From NCBI GenBank assembly GCA_025399215.1, contig MU621142.1, positions 17,522-81,521 on the forward strand: a stretch of DNA of 64,000 nt. Reading direction: 5' to 3'. Numbering within the stretch: position 1 is the first letter of the stretch; each line of letters opens with the position of its first letter. This stretch comes from Globomyces pollinis-pini (taxonomy: Eukaryota; Chytridiomycota; Chytridiomycetes; Rhizophydiales; Globomycetaceae). The position numbers and the translations under genes were made by a program. The notes under the pieces are model-generated. The model saw only the letters and a list, made by a program, of their open reading frames with translations, was not told where the DNA came from and ran no database searches. This document shows, piece after piece, positions 38,307 to 47,353 of this stretch.

Positions 38307-38749
38307 ATGATGTCGACAAACAAGGAAACGAAACCAACAGATCAAGAAATTATTCAAAAAGTTTTGATGGATTCTTTGACTAATCGGAATAGTTTAATTT
38401 CATGAAACAAGAATTGACATCAATTGCTCAAAAGATTGGTGAATTAGAACAGGAAAAGGAAGAACATCAATTGGTGATCGATGTATATTATAATTCGCTT
38501 ACATATAGACGCTAGCTCCATTAGATGCAAATAGAACTTGTTATAGACTTGTTGGAGGAGTTTTAGTACAAAAATCGATCAAAGAAGTATTACCAGCAGT
38601 TACTCAAAATCAACAAGGGGTATTTAATTAGAATATTGATGACTATTTAGATCTCTACTTTGATGAATCAATTAGGAGTGAATTACAAAAAGAAGGAAGA
38701 TGAAATGACAGAATATCAAAAGAAGTACAATATCAAAATCAAGAATTAA
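38307..38749 (+). CDS. PFDN2: Prefoldin subunit 2
   Basis: Beta-type prefoldin subunit that delivers unfolded actin and tubulin to CCT. Four exons are split by introns 38361-38392, a 26-nt one at about 38482, and a 31-nt one before ISTLMNQLG. The joined protein of about 120 residues shows the N-terminal coiled coil 'KQELTSIAQKIGELEQEKEE', the beta-hairpin 'CYRLVGGVLVQKSIKEVLP' and the C-terminal coiled coil. The first intron has a GTTTTG donor. Divergent from NDUFAF5 with start codons about 45 bp apart. Confidence 0.9.
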
Positions 38750-39304
38750 AGGATGATTCAAATTGATTTAAATCAGAAATAATATATGTTTTTATTTTCA
38801 AAATTACCACTGTGTTGGCAGATCAGAATTGTTGGAACGTGTAGTAATTCTTCTTTCATATATTATTTAGTAGCTATAACATTTCAGTCACTCACTGATT
38901 AGCATCCTCCTCTACTAACTAAAATAATGATTACGACTGTTCCAACTATTGAAGATCGTAATACAATTAGAAAAGTCTGCCTAACCACCTAGCAGTGTCA
39001 CATCTACAATTTGTTGTGTTGCAAATGAATACAATTATAGCAAATTCCTCAGAATTACAATCTTCAATTGAGATATTTTTATTTTCCACGTTCCAGATTA
39101 CATCTTTTTAAGCACCATGATTGATGAAGGAAGTCTGATAGTCGTATAATTCAAGTGGCAAGTCCAGACTGTTAGTGAAAATTTTGGTTAAAATACCAAC
39201 TGTCCATCCAGATACAGAACGTTACTAAATGATAAAGGAACAATTGAGATTTACAATAGTTTTATAAAGAATTTTTTTTTTGTTTTTGTTTTAGCAAGAA
39301 GCTT
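38750..39304. other. Intergenic region, nothing recognised
   Basis: About 550 bp of AT-rich sequence ending in a T-rich tract (about 39270-39294, finishing TTTTAG) that runs directly into the hairpin element. No supported gene. Confidence 0.4.
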
Positions 39305-39399
39305 GGGGGAGTAATCTGCCCCAGTTATACTGTAACTGGAGTGACGAATTGTAGATCCAATCTACAAAACAGTGTGGTCAATTCCACTAAAGCTCCCCC
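39305..39399. ncRNA. Hairpin-rich element, candidate structured RNA or mobile-element end
   Basis: Within 95 nt there are an outer 7-bp pairing (GGGGGAG at 39305-39311 with CTCCCCC at 39393-39399) and three inner hairpins: CCAGTTA/TAACTGG (39321-39327 with 39333-39339), TTGTAGAT/ATCTACAA (39349-39356 with 39360-39367) and GTGG/CCAC (39374-39377 with 39384-39387). Together they form a closed multi-branch fold. It lacks tRNA A and B boxes. It may be an RNA or the end of a repeat element; strand is unknown. Confidence 0.4.
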
Positions 39400-39413
39400 T
39401 TGTTAACAGCATC

Positions 39414-39643
39414 NNNNNNNNNNNNNNNNNNNNNNNNNNNNNNNNNNNNNNNNNNNNNNNNNNNNNNNNNNNNNNNNNNNNNNNNNNNNNNNNNNNNNNN
39501 NNNNNNNNNNNNNNNNNNNNNNNNNNNNNNNNNNNNNNNNNNNNNNNNNNNNNNNNNNNNNNNNNNNNNNNNNNNNNNNNNNNNNNNNNNNNNNNNNNNN
39601 NNNNNNNNNNNNNNNNNNNNNNNNNNNNNNNNNNNNNNNNNNN
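39414..39643. other. Assembly gap (230 N)
   Basis: A run of N bases. It abuts a 14-bp tandem repeat, which probably caused the break. Open frames drawn through it are meaningless. Confidence 0.99.
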
Positions 39644-39740
39644 TCCGCAAGGTAGTATCCGCAAGGTAGTGTCCGCAAGGTAGTATCCGCAAGGTGCTAG
39701 CAAGCAGTATCTCTGTAAGGTATTGTCCGCGGGGTCTATT
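39644..39740. repeat. 14-bp minisatellite flanking the gap
   Basis: Copies of TCCGCAAGGTAGTA/G start at 39644, 39658, 39672 and 39686, exactly 14 bp apart. They then decay into related sequence (GTAAGGTATTGTCCGCGGGGTCT) up to about 39740. The array likely extends into the gap. Confidence 0.9.
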
Positions 39741-40240
39741 AATGTTAGTGAATGATCATACCAATATCATCCATGATCCCCAACAACAGTATCAACTTGA
39801 ACAGCACGAGAAGGTAGAGGATCACCAGTGAAAGACAAGATTGCAGGTGATTCCATAGTTATAGCTAACCATTGCGATCATTATGTTTGTTTATATTTCA
39901 ACATACCCGAGTTATAAGCCACACCTAGGGGGGTAGAATCGTTTCCGATCCATCCATGTACTTGTAACGCTCGAAATTGGATGAATAATATTGTCTTTGA
40001 TAATTATCAATATCAGAATCAATCGAAAGGTTCCATAAAATGGCTACTGTTAAATTTTCCATGGATGTGTTTCAATATAGATTTATACGACCCTGGCAAA
40101 GTCCTTGAAACAATATTCATGTTTCATTTGGATTGATAGTCCAGTTACCTTAACTTAGTAAGATTGTCAAGTTTTAGATTATTCAACTTCATCCCAATAC
40201 GATATCCTTTCAAGAAAGCAGTATGGAAAACCAGATTGCT
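39741..40240. other. Non-coding stretch with a degenerate duplicated segment
   Basis: No gene supported. About 39902-39965 (ATACCCGAGTTATAAGCC...) resembles 42279-42345 (ATACCGGAACTATAAGCC...), and a CCTTTCAAGAAA word recurs about 300 bp (39.9 kb copy) or 100 bp (42.3 kb copy) further on. This suggests an old duplicated element. Confidence 0.4.
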
Positions 40241-40670
40241 TCATTCGATTGCAGCTGATCTTTGAGTACTATTTTCCACTTGGCTGACAGTTAATCTGGC
40301 AGATCTTGGTTTGTAATGCTTTCCACTTTGAACATCCAAAAGAAACTTAAACATTCCTTCCAATTTTGCCAAATCCAATTTAATAGTAGCACTTTCAATT
40401 AGCGTTGGACCAATACAATCCCGCATAAACAACAATACACCCATTCTGATTTGTTCAATGGACTTCAATAGTTCATTTCGACAAATTGATGTATCAATAT
40501 CGTTATTCTTCAATTCAACAATGTATTGAAAAGTTAAATTTACAACGTTTTGCCAGCTTTTCCTACCCGACTATCTGATAACCCACGAATCTTTTCCAGG
40601 TCTTCTTTTGTGCAGCATTATTAGAACACACGAACTGCATACCATTAGAAATCAATACTAAACCACGCAT
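40241..40670 (-). CDS. Hypothetical protein, gene model uncertain
   Basis: The minus strand encodes a 90-residue alpha-helical stretch ('RNELLKSIEQIRMGVLLFMR', 'IKLDLAKLEGMFKFLLDVQS', '...QVENSTQRSAAIE') ending in TGA at 40241-40243. The open frame continues upstream without a stop through 'QNVVNLTFQYIVEL' to about 40565. A 24-nt GT-AG candidate intron there, and another near 40600-40640, could connect it to an ATG at 40670 (MRGLVLISN). I recognise no family. It could equally be the 3' remnant of a decaying gene. Confidence 0.35.
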
Positions 40671-41397
40671 TTAGTCGCTCTATATTTTGGTGTTCCTTTG
40701 GAAAAACAATAAAAATACATTGTCTAGCCAACTGGCATCAAGGTCCAAATATGTCAAACTTGCACTCCCATTTTCAATTAGATCTGAGAGAGATTTTGAA
40801 CTTGTATTGGAACATAAAGACGATTTGGAAAATCCTTCTGTAAGTTTTCATTCAACTCATATGTGATGTACAATGTAGCTTGTGAAAAAAGATTTCGATC
40901 AGAGTTTAAATTGATCAATACAAAGAAATAGAGAACAATGATTTAACCGAACCATTAGTAGAATCAGCCAAAAGTATGACAACATCTTCAATATTTTGCT
41001 AGTCAGTTGTCTCGTGCACTATGACAAGAGTTCCTGCTCAATGAATAACTCACTCAATACTTGTGTAAGTTAAATTAAAGCAGTGCAAAAATGAATAGCT
41101 TCCAGCTTCATCATCGATGCCCCGGTGGAGTGGGTAATTTGCCGAAGAAAGAAGATGAATTAATCGTGAAAGTGTTAAATATATAGAATTCGAAGAGTAT
41201 ATTAGGTCATCAGTACATTGGACAGAGTTTCATTTTGACCATGCCCCCAATTCCAATGGTCATGTTGTTCAAGCGGTTTAACCCTTAACTGAATAACTTC
41301 AGATGCGAATCTAAAGTTTTATCGACTAGTTTCTAAAATGAATACAATTAACTTATTTGCATTTATATTATATATTTCTTATTCATCAAATACTTTA
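40671..41397. other. Region with broken coding-like segments
   Basis: Plus-strand segments read as protein but are interrupted: about 40730-40838 ('SIRSERDFELVLEHKDDLEN' then a GTAAGT donor), about 40919-41003 ('TEPLVESAKSMTTSSIFC') and about 41091-41180 (MNSFQLHHRCPGGVGN...). I cannot join them into an intact gene. They may be relics. Confidence 0.3.
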
Positions 41398-42230
41398 TTA
41401 TTTGAATTTGAGTTTAATAGAACCGTCTGGTAGAAGGTTCAATTCATCAACCAATGAAATATAGGAATTCAAGACACCAGCCATTCTTAATGTACTGACA
41501 TCTTCCACTTTTAGCTTCTTCAAGGATTCCAATGTACATTTCTGGAAATTATCTCGTTCCTTAAGTGGTTTATCTAAGGTTAGTAAAAGAACATACTGTC
41601 ACATTTCAAATCTCCAGAATTGTTGGTTCCGAGACTGTCCAAAATTGGAGTTGAACACAGTGGAACCGAACTACCCGCACATACCTCGTCAGGCGATTCC
41701 ATATTCACGTCTATTGTTAAAAAGAATCAATGTACCATTATCAACTATTTCATTGATGGGAACAGCACTTTCTGCACGCACCATGGTGCCAAGATTATCT
41801 AGTATAAATATAAAAAAATGTACCATTCAAGCTAGCACCTGCCAAAGCTGCCCGCTCTCCAAATATACCACCCAAAAATAGACCACCTTCCATATTTATA
41901 TCTGGTGTTAAAAAAAAGGTATACCACCGTTTGCTTCGTTATTGCTCGTGTGCGCTTTTCGCAGCATCGAAACCGGTAATTTTGACTTCTTAAGTTTACT
42001 GATTTTTGAGAGGGGTGAACGGCCTAGGTTTAGTAAAGAAACATACTATTGTAGGTGACAGTATCGGCTAAGTTCCTGTCAAATGCCCTCCTCGAATTCG
42101 AGGATGAGAGAAATACGTGGTTATCCAGTGTTACATCACTGAAATATCCATCATGGGCTAAATCATGGAGGTGCAGTAACTGTCTCTTGCTTTGGCGTTT
42201 AAATTGTCGTATTTTCTTTCCGGTTATCAT
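41398..42230 (-). CDS. Hidden six-exon gene with 23-25 nt phase-1 introns, unknown function
   Basis: No long open frame marks this gene. Five introns, 42024-42046 (23 nt), 41902-41924 (23), 41799-41823 (25), 41711-41735 (25) and 41574-41596 (23), all have GTA...AG ends, and most have TAAC/CTAA just before the acceptor. Removing them gives one frame of about 230 residues. Internal exons are 99, 78, 63 and 114 nt, all multiples of three, and every intron splits a codon after base 1. The product is basic at the N terminus (MITGKKIRQFKRQSKRQ), then has 'NMEGGLFLGGIFGERAALAG', 'NMESPDEVCAGSSVPLCST' and a helical C terminus ending LLPDGSIKLKFK at TAA 41398-41400. The start could be 42275 instead. 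No family recognised. Confidence 0.6.
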
Positions 42231-42638
42231 AGACAGGATCGTTAATCGAATACTGTAACTAGTTGTGGTGATCATTAATCAGATACCGGAACTATAAGCC
42301 TCACCTTGGAGGGTTAAGAACCAAGCCATTTATGTCCATGTACTCATCAGTGATGTGACTGATACAATTCCTTTCAAGAAACTAAAGGCTTCTTTCCAAT
42401 AAGTCGATTTATCGATCGGATTTTAGATCTTAGATGTAAAACATACCAAATTGATCGTTTTGATTTGAAGGACTTGGACTAACAGTTCAATAGACATTAC
42501 CTGTGCACACAGACGAGCCAATCTCTTATCAATCAAAATTTACCTGACTGTGATAGTCACGTTTTATTTTACAAGAGTTCATGTTGAGTAAAAAATTAGG
42601 TATTCGGGTATAAATAATAATGAGAACGAAGAGTAAAT
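42231..42638. other. Non-coding stretch with second copy of the degenerate duplicated segment
   Basis: Upstream of the hidden gene. 42279-42345 resembles 39902-39965, including the shared CCATGTACT end. Otherwise AT-rich without supported features; upstream exons of the hidden gene could lie here. Confidence 0.35.
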
Positions 42639-42773
42639 ATGTCACGACTTGATGATTTACCTTCAGCAAAAGACCTAAAATACTTATTAAAATATTAATG
42701 GATTGGATTATCGAATGACATTCTTATTAAACCCCTCGAAACAGAACCTAATTCGAATGAGGTTAAGAATTAA
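42639..42773 (+). pseudogene. Short ORF broken by an in-frame stop
   Basis: From ATG 42639 the frame reads MSRLDDLPSAKDLKYLLKY, a TAA at 42696-42698, then continues in the same frame as 'WIGLSNDILIKPLETEPNSN' to TAA 42771-42773. Protein-like composition on both sides of the stop suggests a relic, but chance is possible. No family recognised. Confidence 0.2.
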
Positions 42774-43099
42774 ACTTTTTACTCTTTAATCTTGGAAATA
42801 TGTTGGGACCAGAAAATGTCACAGATGGTTGATCCAAATCAAGAATCTGGCTTGCTCTATGTTAATCACAATAAACCAAGATAGTGATATCAGTCATTTT
42901 GATTATGCATGCGTTGCTGTCAAAGTTATAGAGTAATAGAAACTTTATTGGATTATTTAAAGTATTTGATTTCAATATTAGGTAATTATCCCGACTTGGA
43001 GGAAGCTATGACAAAGAGACATCAAAAATTCAGTTACATGAATGTCGATTAATACTATATCGGTGCTCATTCCAATACAAAAGCAGAAGATAATAGTAG
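42774..43099. other. Intergenic stretch, nothing recognised
   Basis: About 330 bp of AT-rich sequence with many stops in all frames, leading up to the target-site duplication of the solo LTR. Confidence 0.4.
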
Positions 43100-43104
43100 T
43101 ACTG

Positions 43105-43359
43105 TGTTGTGCCATACCACAACAAGCCATCTTCCAAACACAAGAGTCACAACCAAAGACAACGACCTAAAAAGAAACCAAAGACAAGCCATCGATCCAA
43201 AGAGAACTCTTTCATCCCTTTGACGCGATCACGAACTTACCAAACCCACGTGCGCTCTCCAGTATAAATAGAGTGTTATCCTTTAATAAATCTTATCTTA
43301 TTCCTTTCGGAAGCTCAACTATCTCTTTGTTTTACAGTTTTATTATCCATCGCACAACA
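43105..43359 (+). mobile_element. Solo LTR of an LTR retrotransposon
   Basis: A 255-bp element starts TGTTGTGC and ends GCACAACA, a perfect 8-bp terminal inverted repeat of the canonical TG...CA type. It is flanked on both sides by the 5-bp direct repeat TACTG (43100-43104 and 43360-43364), the expected target-site duplication. Inside are a TATA box (AGTATAAATAGAG, about 43260) and a polyadenylation-like TTTAATAAATC about 20 bp later, giving an LTR-like promoter/terminator order on the plus strand. No internal gag-pol sequence adjoins it, so it is a solo LTR left by LTR-LTR recombination. Gypsy versus Copia cannot be decided. Confidence 0.88.
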
Positions 43360-43364
43360 TACTG

Positions 43365-44014
43365 AACAATTGATCACTCTGCTATTTGAAACTGAAAAAA
43401 TAGTCTGACTGTATTGAAGATTGTACGGAATGTTAAAAATGTCCAAATCTTTACAAGCCTTATTGTGACGATGGTTGGGATTGTTTAATATCAGGATGCT
43501 ATTGTTGGAATTGATGTGGTTTTGAGTTGGAAAAAGATGATAATGAAACTTGAGAACTTAAACGGTGTAGTGAAAAGGTGGGCAGAGGTAGATATTTCGA
43601 TACTTCTTCTATCATAATTTCTTTTCAACGTTTCGGTGAGATTTAGGTTAACTCTATCTTCCACGTTGAAATCAACGAAACTAGATGTTACCATTACATG
43701 TTCATTTCTGATTTATTAAATTAAATTTGTAAACTTCCTAATCAGGGTCGAATCAAAAGCAAGTACCAAACACAAAGGAATTTCATTTCACAAAGTAAGT
43801 GAGAAATGAGCCTGACAAACAATTAAAAACACGGTCAAATTATTAGGATATTTAAAGTGATTATAGTTTTCAAATTGACGAATTAGTTACCATTCTTATG
43901 TACCCACTTGCACTCAAAACCCTGTTTTGTGCTTCTGTGTAAATAGCAAGTTACCACAGACTGACACACTTTGAAACAAGCCCTCTTTCTTGTTTTATCT
44001 ATATTTTCTTTCCA
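43365..44014. promoter_or_regulatory. Upstream region of seven-helix gene copy 2
   Basis: 650 bp between the solo LTR and the start codon. No supported gene; short minus-strand frames here look spurious. The LTR promoter reads toward this gene and could influence it. Confidence 0.3.
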
Positions 44015-45593
44015 ATGAGAGATTACGATGCTTACCTGTGTACTAGTGGAATTCTACTAGGAATTGCGAGTCAGGAATTATTCGCAGCTGCTAAATTATT
44101 ACTGACCATTCAAGCAAGAACTACTTTGTACATTGTCGCCATAATTGCTTGGATTTCTATTTTCCTGTTTATTATTGTCCAATTTATCACTATAGATTAC
44201 ATTAGTTCTCCTTACATTGCCACGGACGGTACTTTTTAGCAACTCATTATCTAGGATACTTATTTTACATGTATACCATCAATTATGGTCTCAATTTTAT
44301 CGTGACTATTGCCGTCACTACTATGTTATTGCTACGAACAAAGTTATTTTATGGGCGAAGCTCCAAACTTTTTTATGGCATGGTTCTATTGGGTTTAATT
44401 GTGATTGGGTTGAAGGCAAATGGTGTCTATTTAGGTATAAAAGTATCTTGGCAATCTGCTACAGGAGAATTTCAACAACCATCTTTGAATCCTGATTATC
44501 CAGTATTTTTTGTTTAATATTGATTTTGTTTTAGAAAGTTGCTGGGTCATTAGCTATTGCATCAGTTACTGAAGGACTATTTTCGGTCATTGGGTCTATC
44601 TCTTTCTTGTACTTCCTGCTAGACTATAAAATTCATAACTTTAAAGTTGTAAAGGACTCTTTACGCGATGATAGTTTCCGATTGTTCACCATCAGCATTC
44701 TATATATAGTTACTGCGGTATTTGGTTTATGGATTGTATGGGATGATAACTGGATTAGCCATATGGGATTTTACATGACGACTTTCACATATTCAATGGA
44801 ACTTCATACTTTTTTGAAGATAAGTTACAAATCGGCCAAGAAGATCATTTACAATCAGCAAACATCTACATCATTTAACCATTCTTCGATTAAAGAGGAC
44901 ACGATATATAACTCGAATGATACAGAAAAACAAATCAAATTGATTGATTCAGAAGAATTAATGAAGCATACAAAAACCCCTCCACAGTTAGAAACATATG
45001 ATACAAGTAGCAATTCTATTATATCAGATTTTGTACAGATAACCGAAGTATCATCTACGTCGAGTGAGATAAATGAAGATTTTATCAGTCCAATGACACG
45101 ATTGAAATTGACTTCAACTGAAAAGCAAGACTCTCCAAAGCGAGTACAATTTAAATCCTCCAACCAAGACTTATTGAATCGGTCAAATACTTATACCTCA
45201 GGCTACACAAAGACCCAAACCATGTCCTCAACAGTCAGTGATGAATCCAACAAGCCATATGACATTAAATATTTAGATACAATTGATGAATATTTAGATG
45301 GAGAGTTGATGGGTATAAGTGGGGGGAACCCGAACGATAATTCATCCTACCAACCATATTTTGGAACCTCCAACCAAAAATTGACACGTTCTCAATCCAT
45401 ATCAAATGAGGATAGTTTTAAAATTGGACGTTCAAGTACTTGGAATGTAACAGATTCACAGAAAAGTAGGAAAGAATCATTCAATTATTTCCCCACCTAT
45501 GAACAAGAGACTAACAGTAGAAAAATGAATTTGGAAAGTTTAGATGAATTATTCAAGAAAAAATTGTCACAAGAAGAGATTGTTTACTTTTAA
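44015..45593 (+). CDS. Seven-helix membrane protein, copy 2 (two short introns)
   Basis: Paralog of the protein at 34839-35996. Starts MRDYDAYLCTSGILLG. Removing a 26-nt intron at about 44228-44253 and a 32-nt intron at about 44503-44534 gives 'TIDYISSPYIATDGYLFYMY', 'TIAVTTMLLLRTKLF', 'KANGVYLGIKVS', 'VFGLWIVWDDNWISH' and 'FTYSMELHTFLKISYKSAKK', each matching copy 1 in order. The tail of about 270 residues is longer, acidic/Ser-rich and disordered, with 'DSPKRVQFKSSNQD' as the shared patch. Family and ligand are unknown; a receptor or channel-like role is only a guess from topology. Confidence 0.8.
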
Positions 45594-45651
45594 TAAAGAA
45601 ATTTAATGAACTACAGTTTTATAGAATTCAACTGATTAATCGGTACCCAAA

Positions 45652-46379
45652 TCAAACTTTCACAAACATATCCGAGGTAGATTGATAATTGATAAATGTC
45701 ACATATTCATTGCTTAATCCATTTCGATGTTTAGGATTAAAAGCAGTTTGGTAACATCCAAGTCTTTTTCCTAAAAATTCGTTCATGACCACACTTGTAG
45801 CAAACATGATTTTGCCATCAGGTTTTAATATCCTATCAATTGTCTTTGACATCTTTTCAAAGCACTCTGATGCCAAAAATGGAGGATCAACAATTAAATA
45901 GTCAAATTGTGCTAATAATGGTCGGGTACCATTGAAATCATTTAATTCAAGTGGATTATTCAAATCATAATGTACATATTCATTATCAAAAATATTGAAC
46001 CGTGAATCAATTTCAAATACAAATATCTTTCGTTCTCCTATTGAAATCTTCTAGTAATAATGAATTTTAAACAATTACATACCTTTAATGCGAGAAAAGC
46101 AGAAGGGGAAGAAATACAACCAATGGTAGCAGTATTTGAAGTTGCATTTATGGCTTCAGTCGCCATGTTTATACTGGTATCCAACGTATACCAAAACTGA
46201 GACATTTGCCAATCCTCCTTGAAATCATTCATATCCAATTGATTAACTGCTAATTTATTTCTAGTTTCTTGTAGCTCCTCTAGTCGTTCTTCTCTTAATC
46301 TTTGTTCGTTTTTGAATTGCAACAACACTTGAAGGGTATCACTAGAAAGTTGGAAATCATCATCACCACAATCACTCAT
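45652..46379 (-). CDS. eEF1A lysine methyltransferase, EFM5/EEF1AKMT1 type, copy A
   Basis: SAM-dependent methyltransferase of the N6AMT2 family, which methylates translation elongation factor 1A. Exon 1 (46379) has an acidic start (MSDCGDDDFQLSSDTLQVLL) and 'EDWQMSQFWYTLDTSINMAT', the family signature. A short intron near 46050-46080 joins 'ISSPSAFLALK' to 'KISIGERKIFVFEIDSRFNI'. The catalytic motif is 'YLIVDPPFLASECFEK' (DPPF), and the C terminus has 'NPKHRNGLSNEYVTFINY'. Complete. A near-identical layout follows in copy B, directly upstream on the same strand. Confidence 0.9.
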
Positions 46380-46561
46380 TGATTCTTTAAATTCAAAAAT
46401 ACTTTTCTTTTTTTATTCATTTTCTTTGTTAATATTTTATACTATTGGCGATGGTGTACAAGGGACAGGAACGTTCACATTTAACGTGAACCACTACTAA
46501 TGGACTTGAACAAATAATCAAAAACAAATCTTTAAAAATTTTAAATTCAACAATGAAATAA

Positions 46562-47279
46562 TTATATTTTACGAAACTCTGTTGAATTAGACTCATAGTT
46601 GATGAAAGAACCAAATTCATTACTTAATCCATTACGATGCTTTGGATCGAAACAAGTTCTTTTACAATTTAATCGACCTGCAACAAAATCTGTCATGACT
46701 AGACCTGACGCTACCATGATTTTACCATTTGGTTTCAATAGTGCATCTATCGTTATCGATACTTTTTCAAAGCATTCTGGAGCGAGAAATGGAGGATCAA
46801 CAATTAGATAATCAAAACTGGAAAGTAATGGACGAGTTCCTTCCAAATCATTCAGTGATAATGGTTGGTTAAAGTCATAATGAACGAATTCTTTACCAAA
46901 TACATTGAAACGATTGTCTATTTCAAATACATATGGTTTTCTATCCCCAAGATTAATTTTCTAAATGTATTAATGAATCAATGTATACCTTCAAAGCAAG
47001 AAAAGCGGAAGGAGAAGCAATACAACCAATGATAGCATTATTTTCTGTAGAATTTACAGCTTCAGTAGCCATGATATTACTCGTTTCATTTGTATACCAA
47101 AATTGAGACATTTGCCAATCTTCTTTGAAATCCAACATATCCAATTGATTTACCTCCACTTTTGATTCTTGTAATTTCTTTAACTTTTCATCTTGTAGTT
47201 TCTGTTCATTTTTAAATTCCATCAATGCTCGTAACGTTTCGCTAGAAAGTTGTAAATCATCATCACTATCACTACTCAT
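46562..47279 (-). CDS. eEF1A lysine methyltransferase, EFM5/EEF1AKMT1 type, copy B
   Basis: Tandem paralog of the neighbouring gene: MSSDSDDDLQLSSETLRALM, 'KEDWQMSQFWYTNETSNIMA', a short intron at the same place (about 46963-46990), 'YLIVDPPFLAPECFEKVS' with the DPPF catalytic motif and 'DPKHRNGLSNEFGSFINYES'. Both copies keep all motifs, so neither is an obvious pseudogene. Protein divergence is moderate, so the duplication is not very recent. Which copy keeps the eEF1A substrate cannot be told from sequence. Confidence 0.9.
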
Positions 47280-47353
47280 ATCTGGTTAAAAAATAATTTT
47301 TTTTTTATAGTAGTTTCATCTGTTTGGTGTTTATTCTTGAAATTTTCACTTTG

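Noticed and set aside
39305..39399. tRNA gene suggested by a 7-bp outer stem and three hairpins
   Set aside because: Length of 95 nt, no A box, no GGTTCGA-type B box, and arm sizes that do not match a cloverleaf.
39362..39703. Open frames crossing the N run
   Set aside because: They consist of unknown bases and minisatellite; no coding evidence.
40560..40625. Helix-hairpin-helix (Rad51/Dmc1-like) reading KIRGLSDSRVGKA
   Set aside because: No ATPase core nearby, and the better-supported frame of the downstream exon is different.
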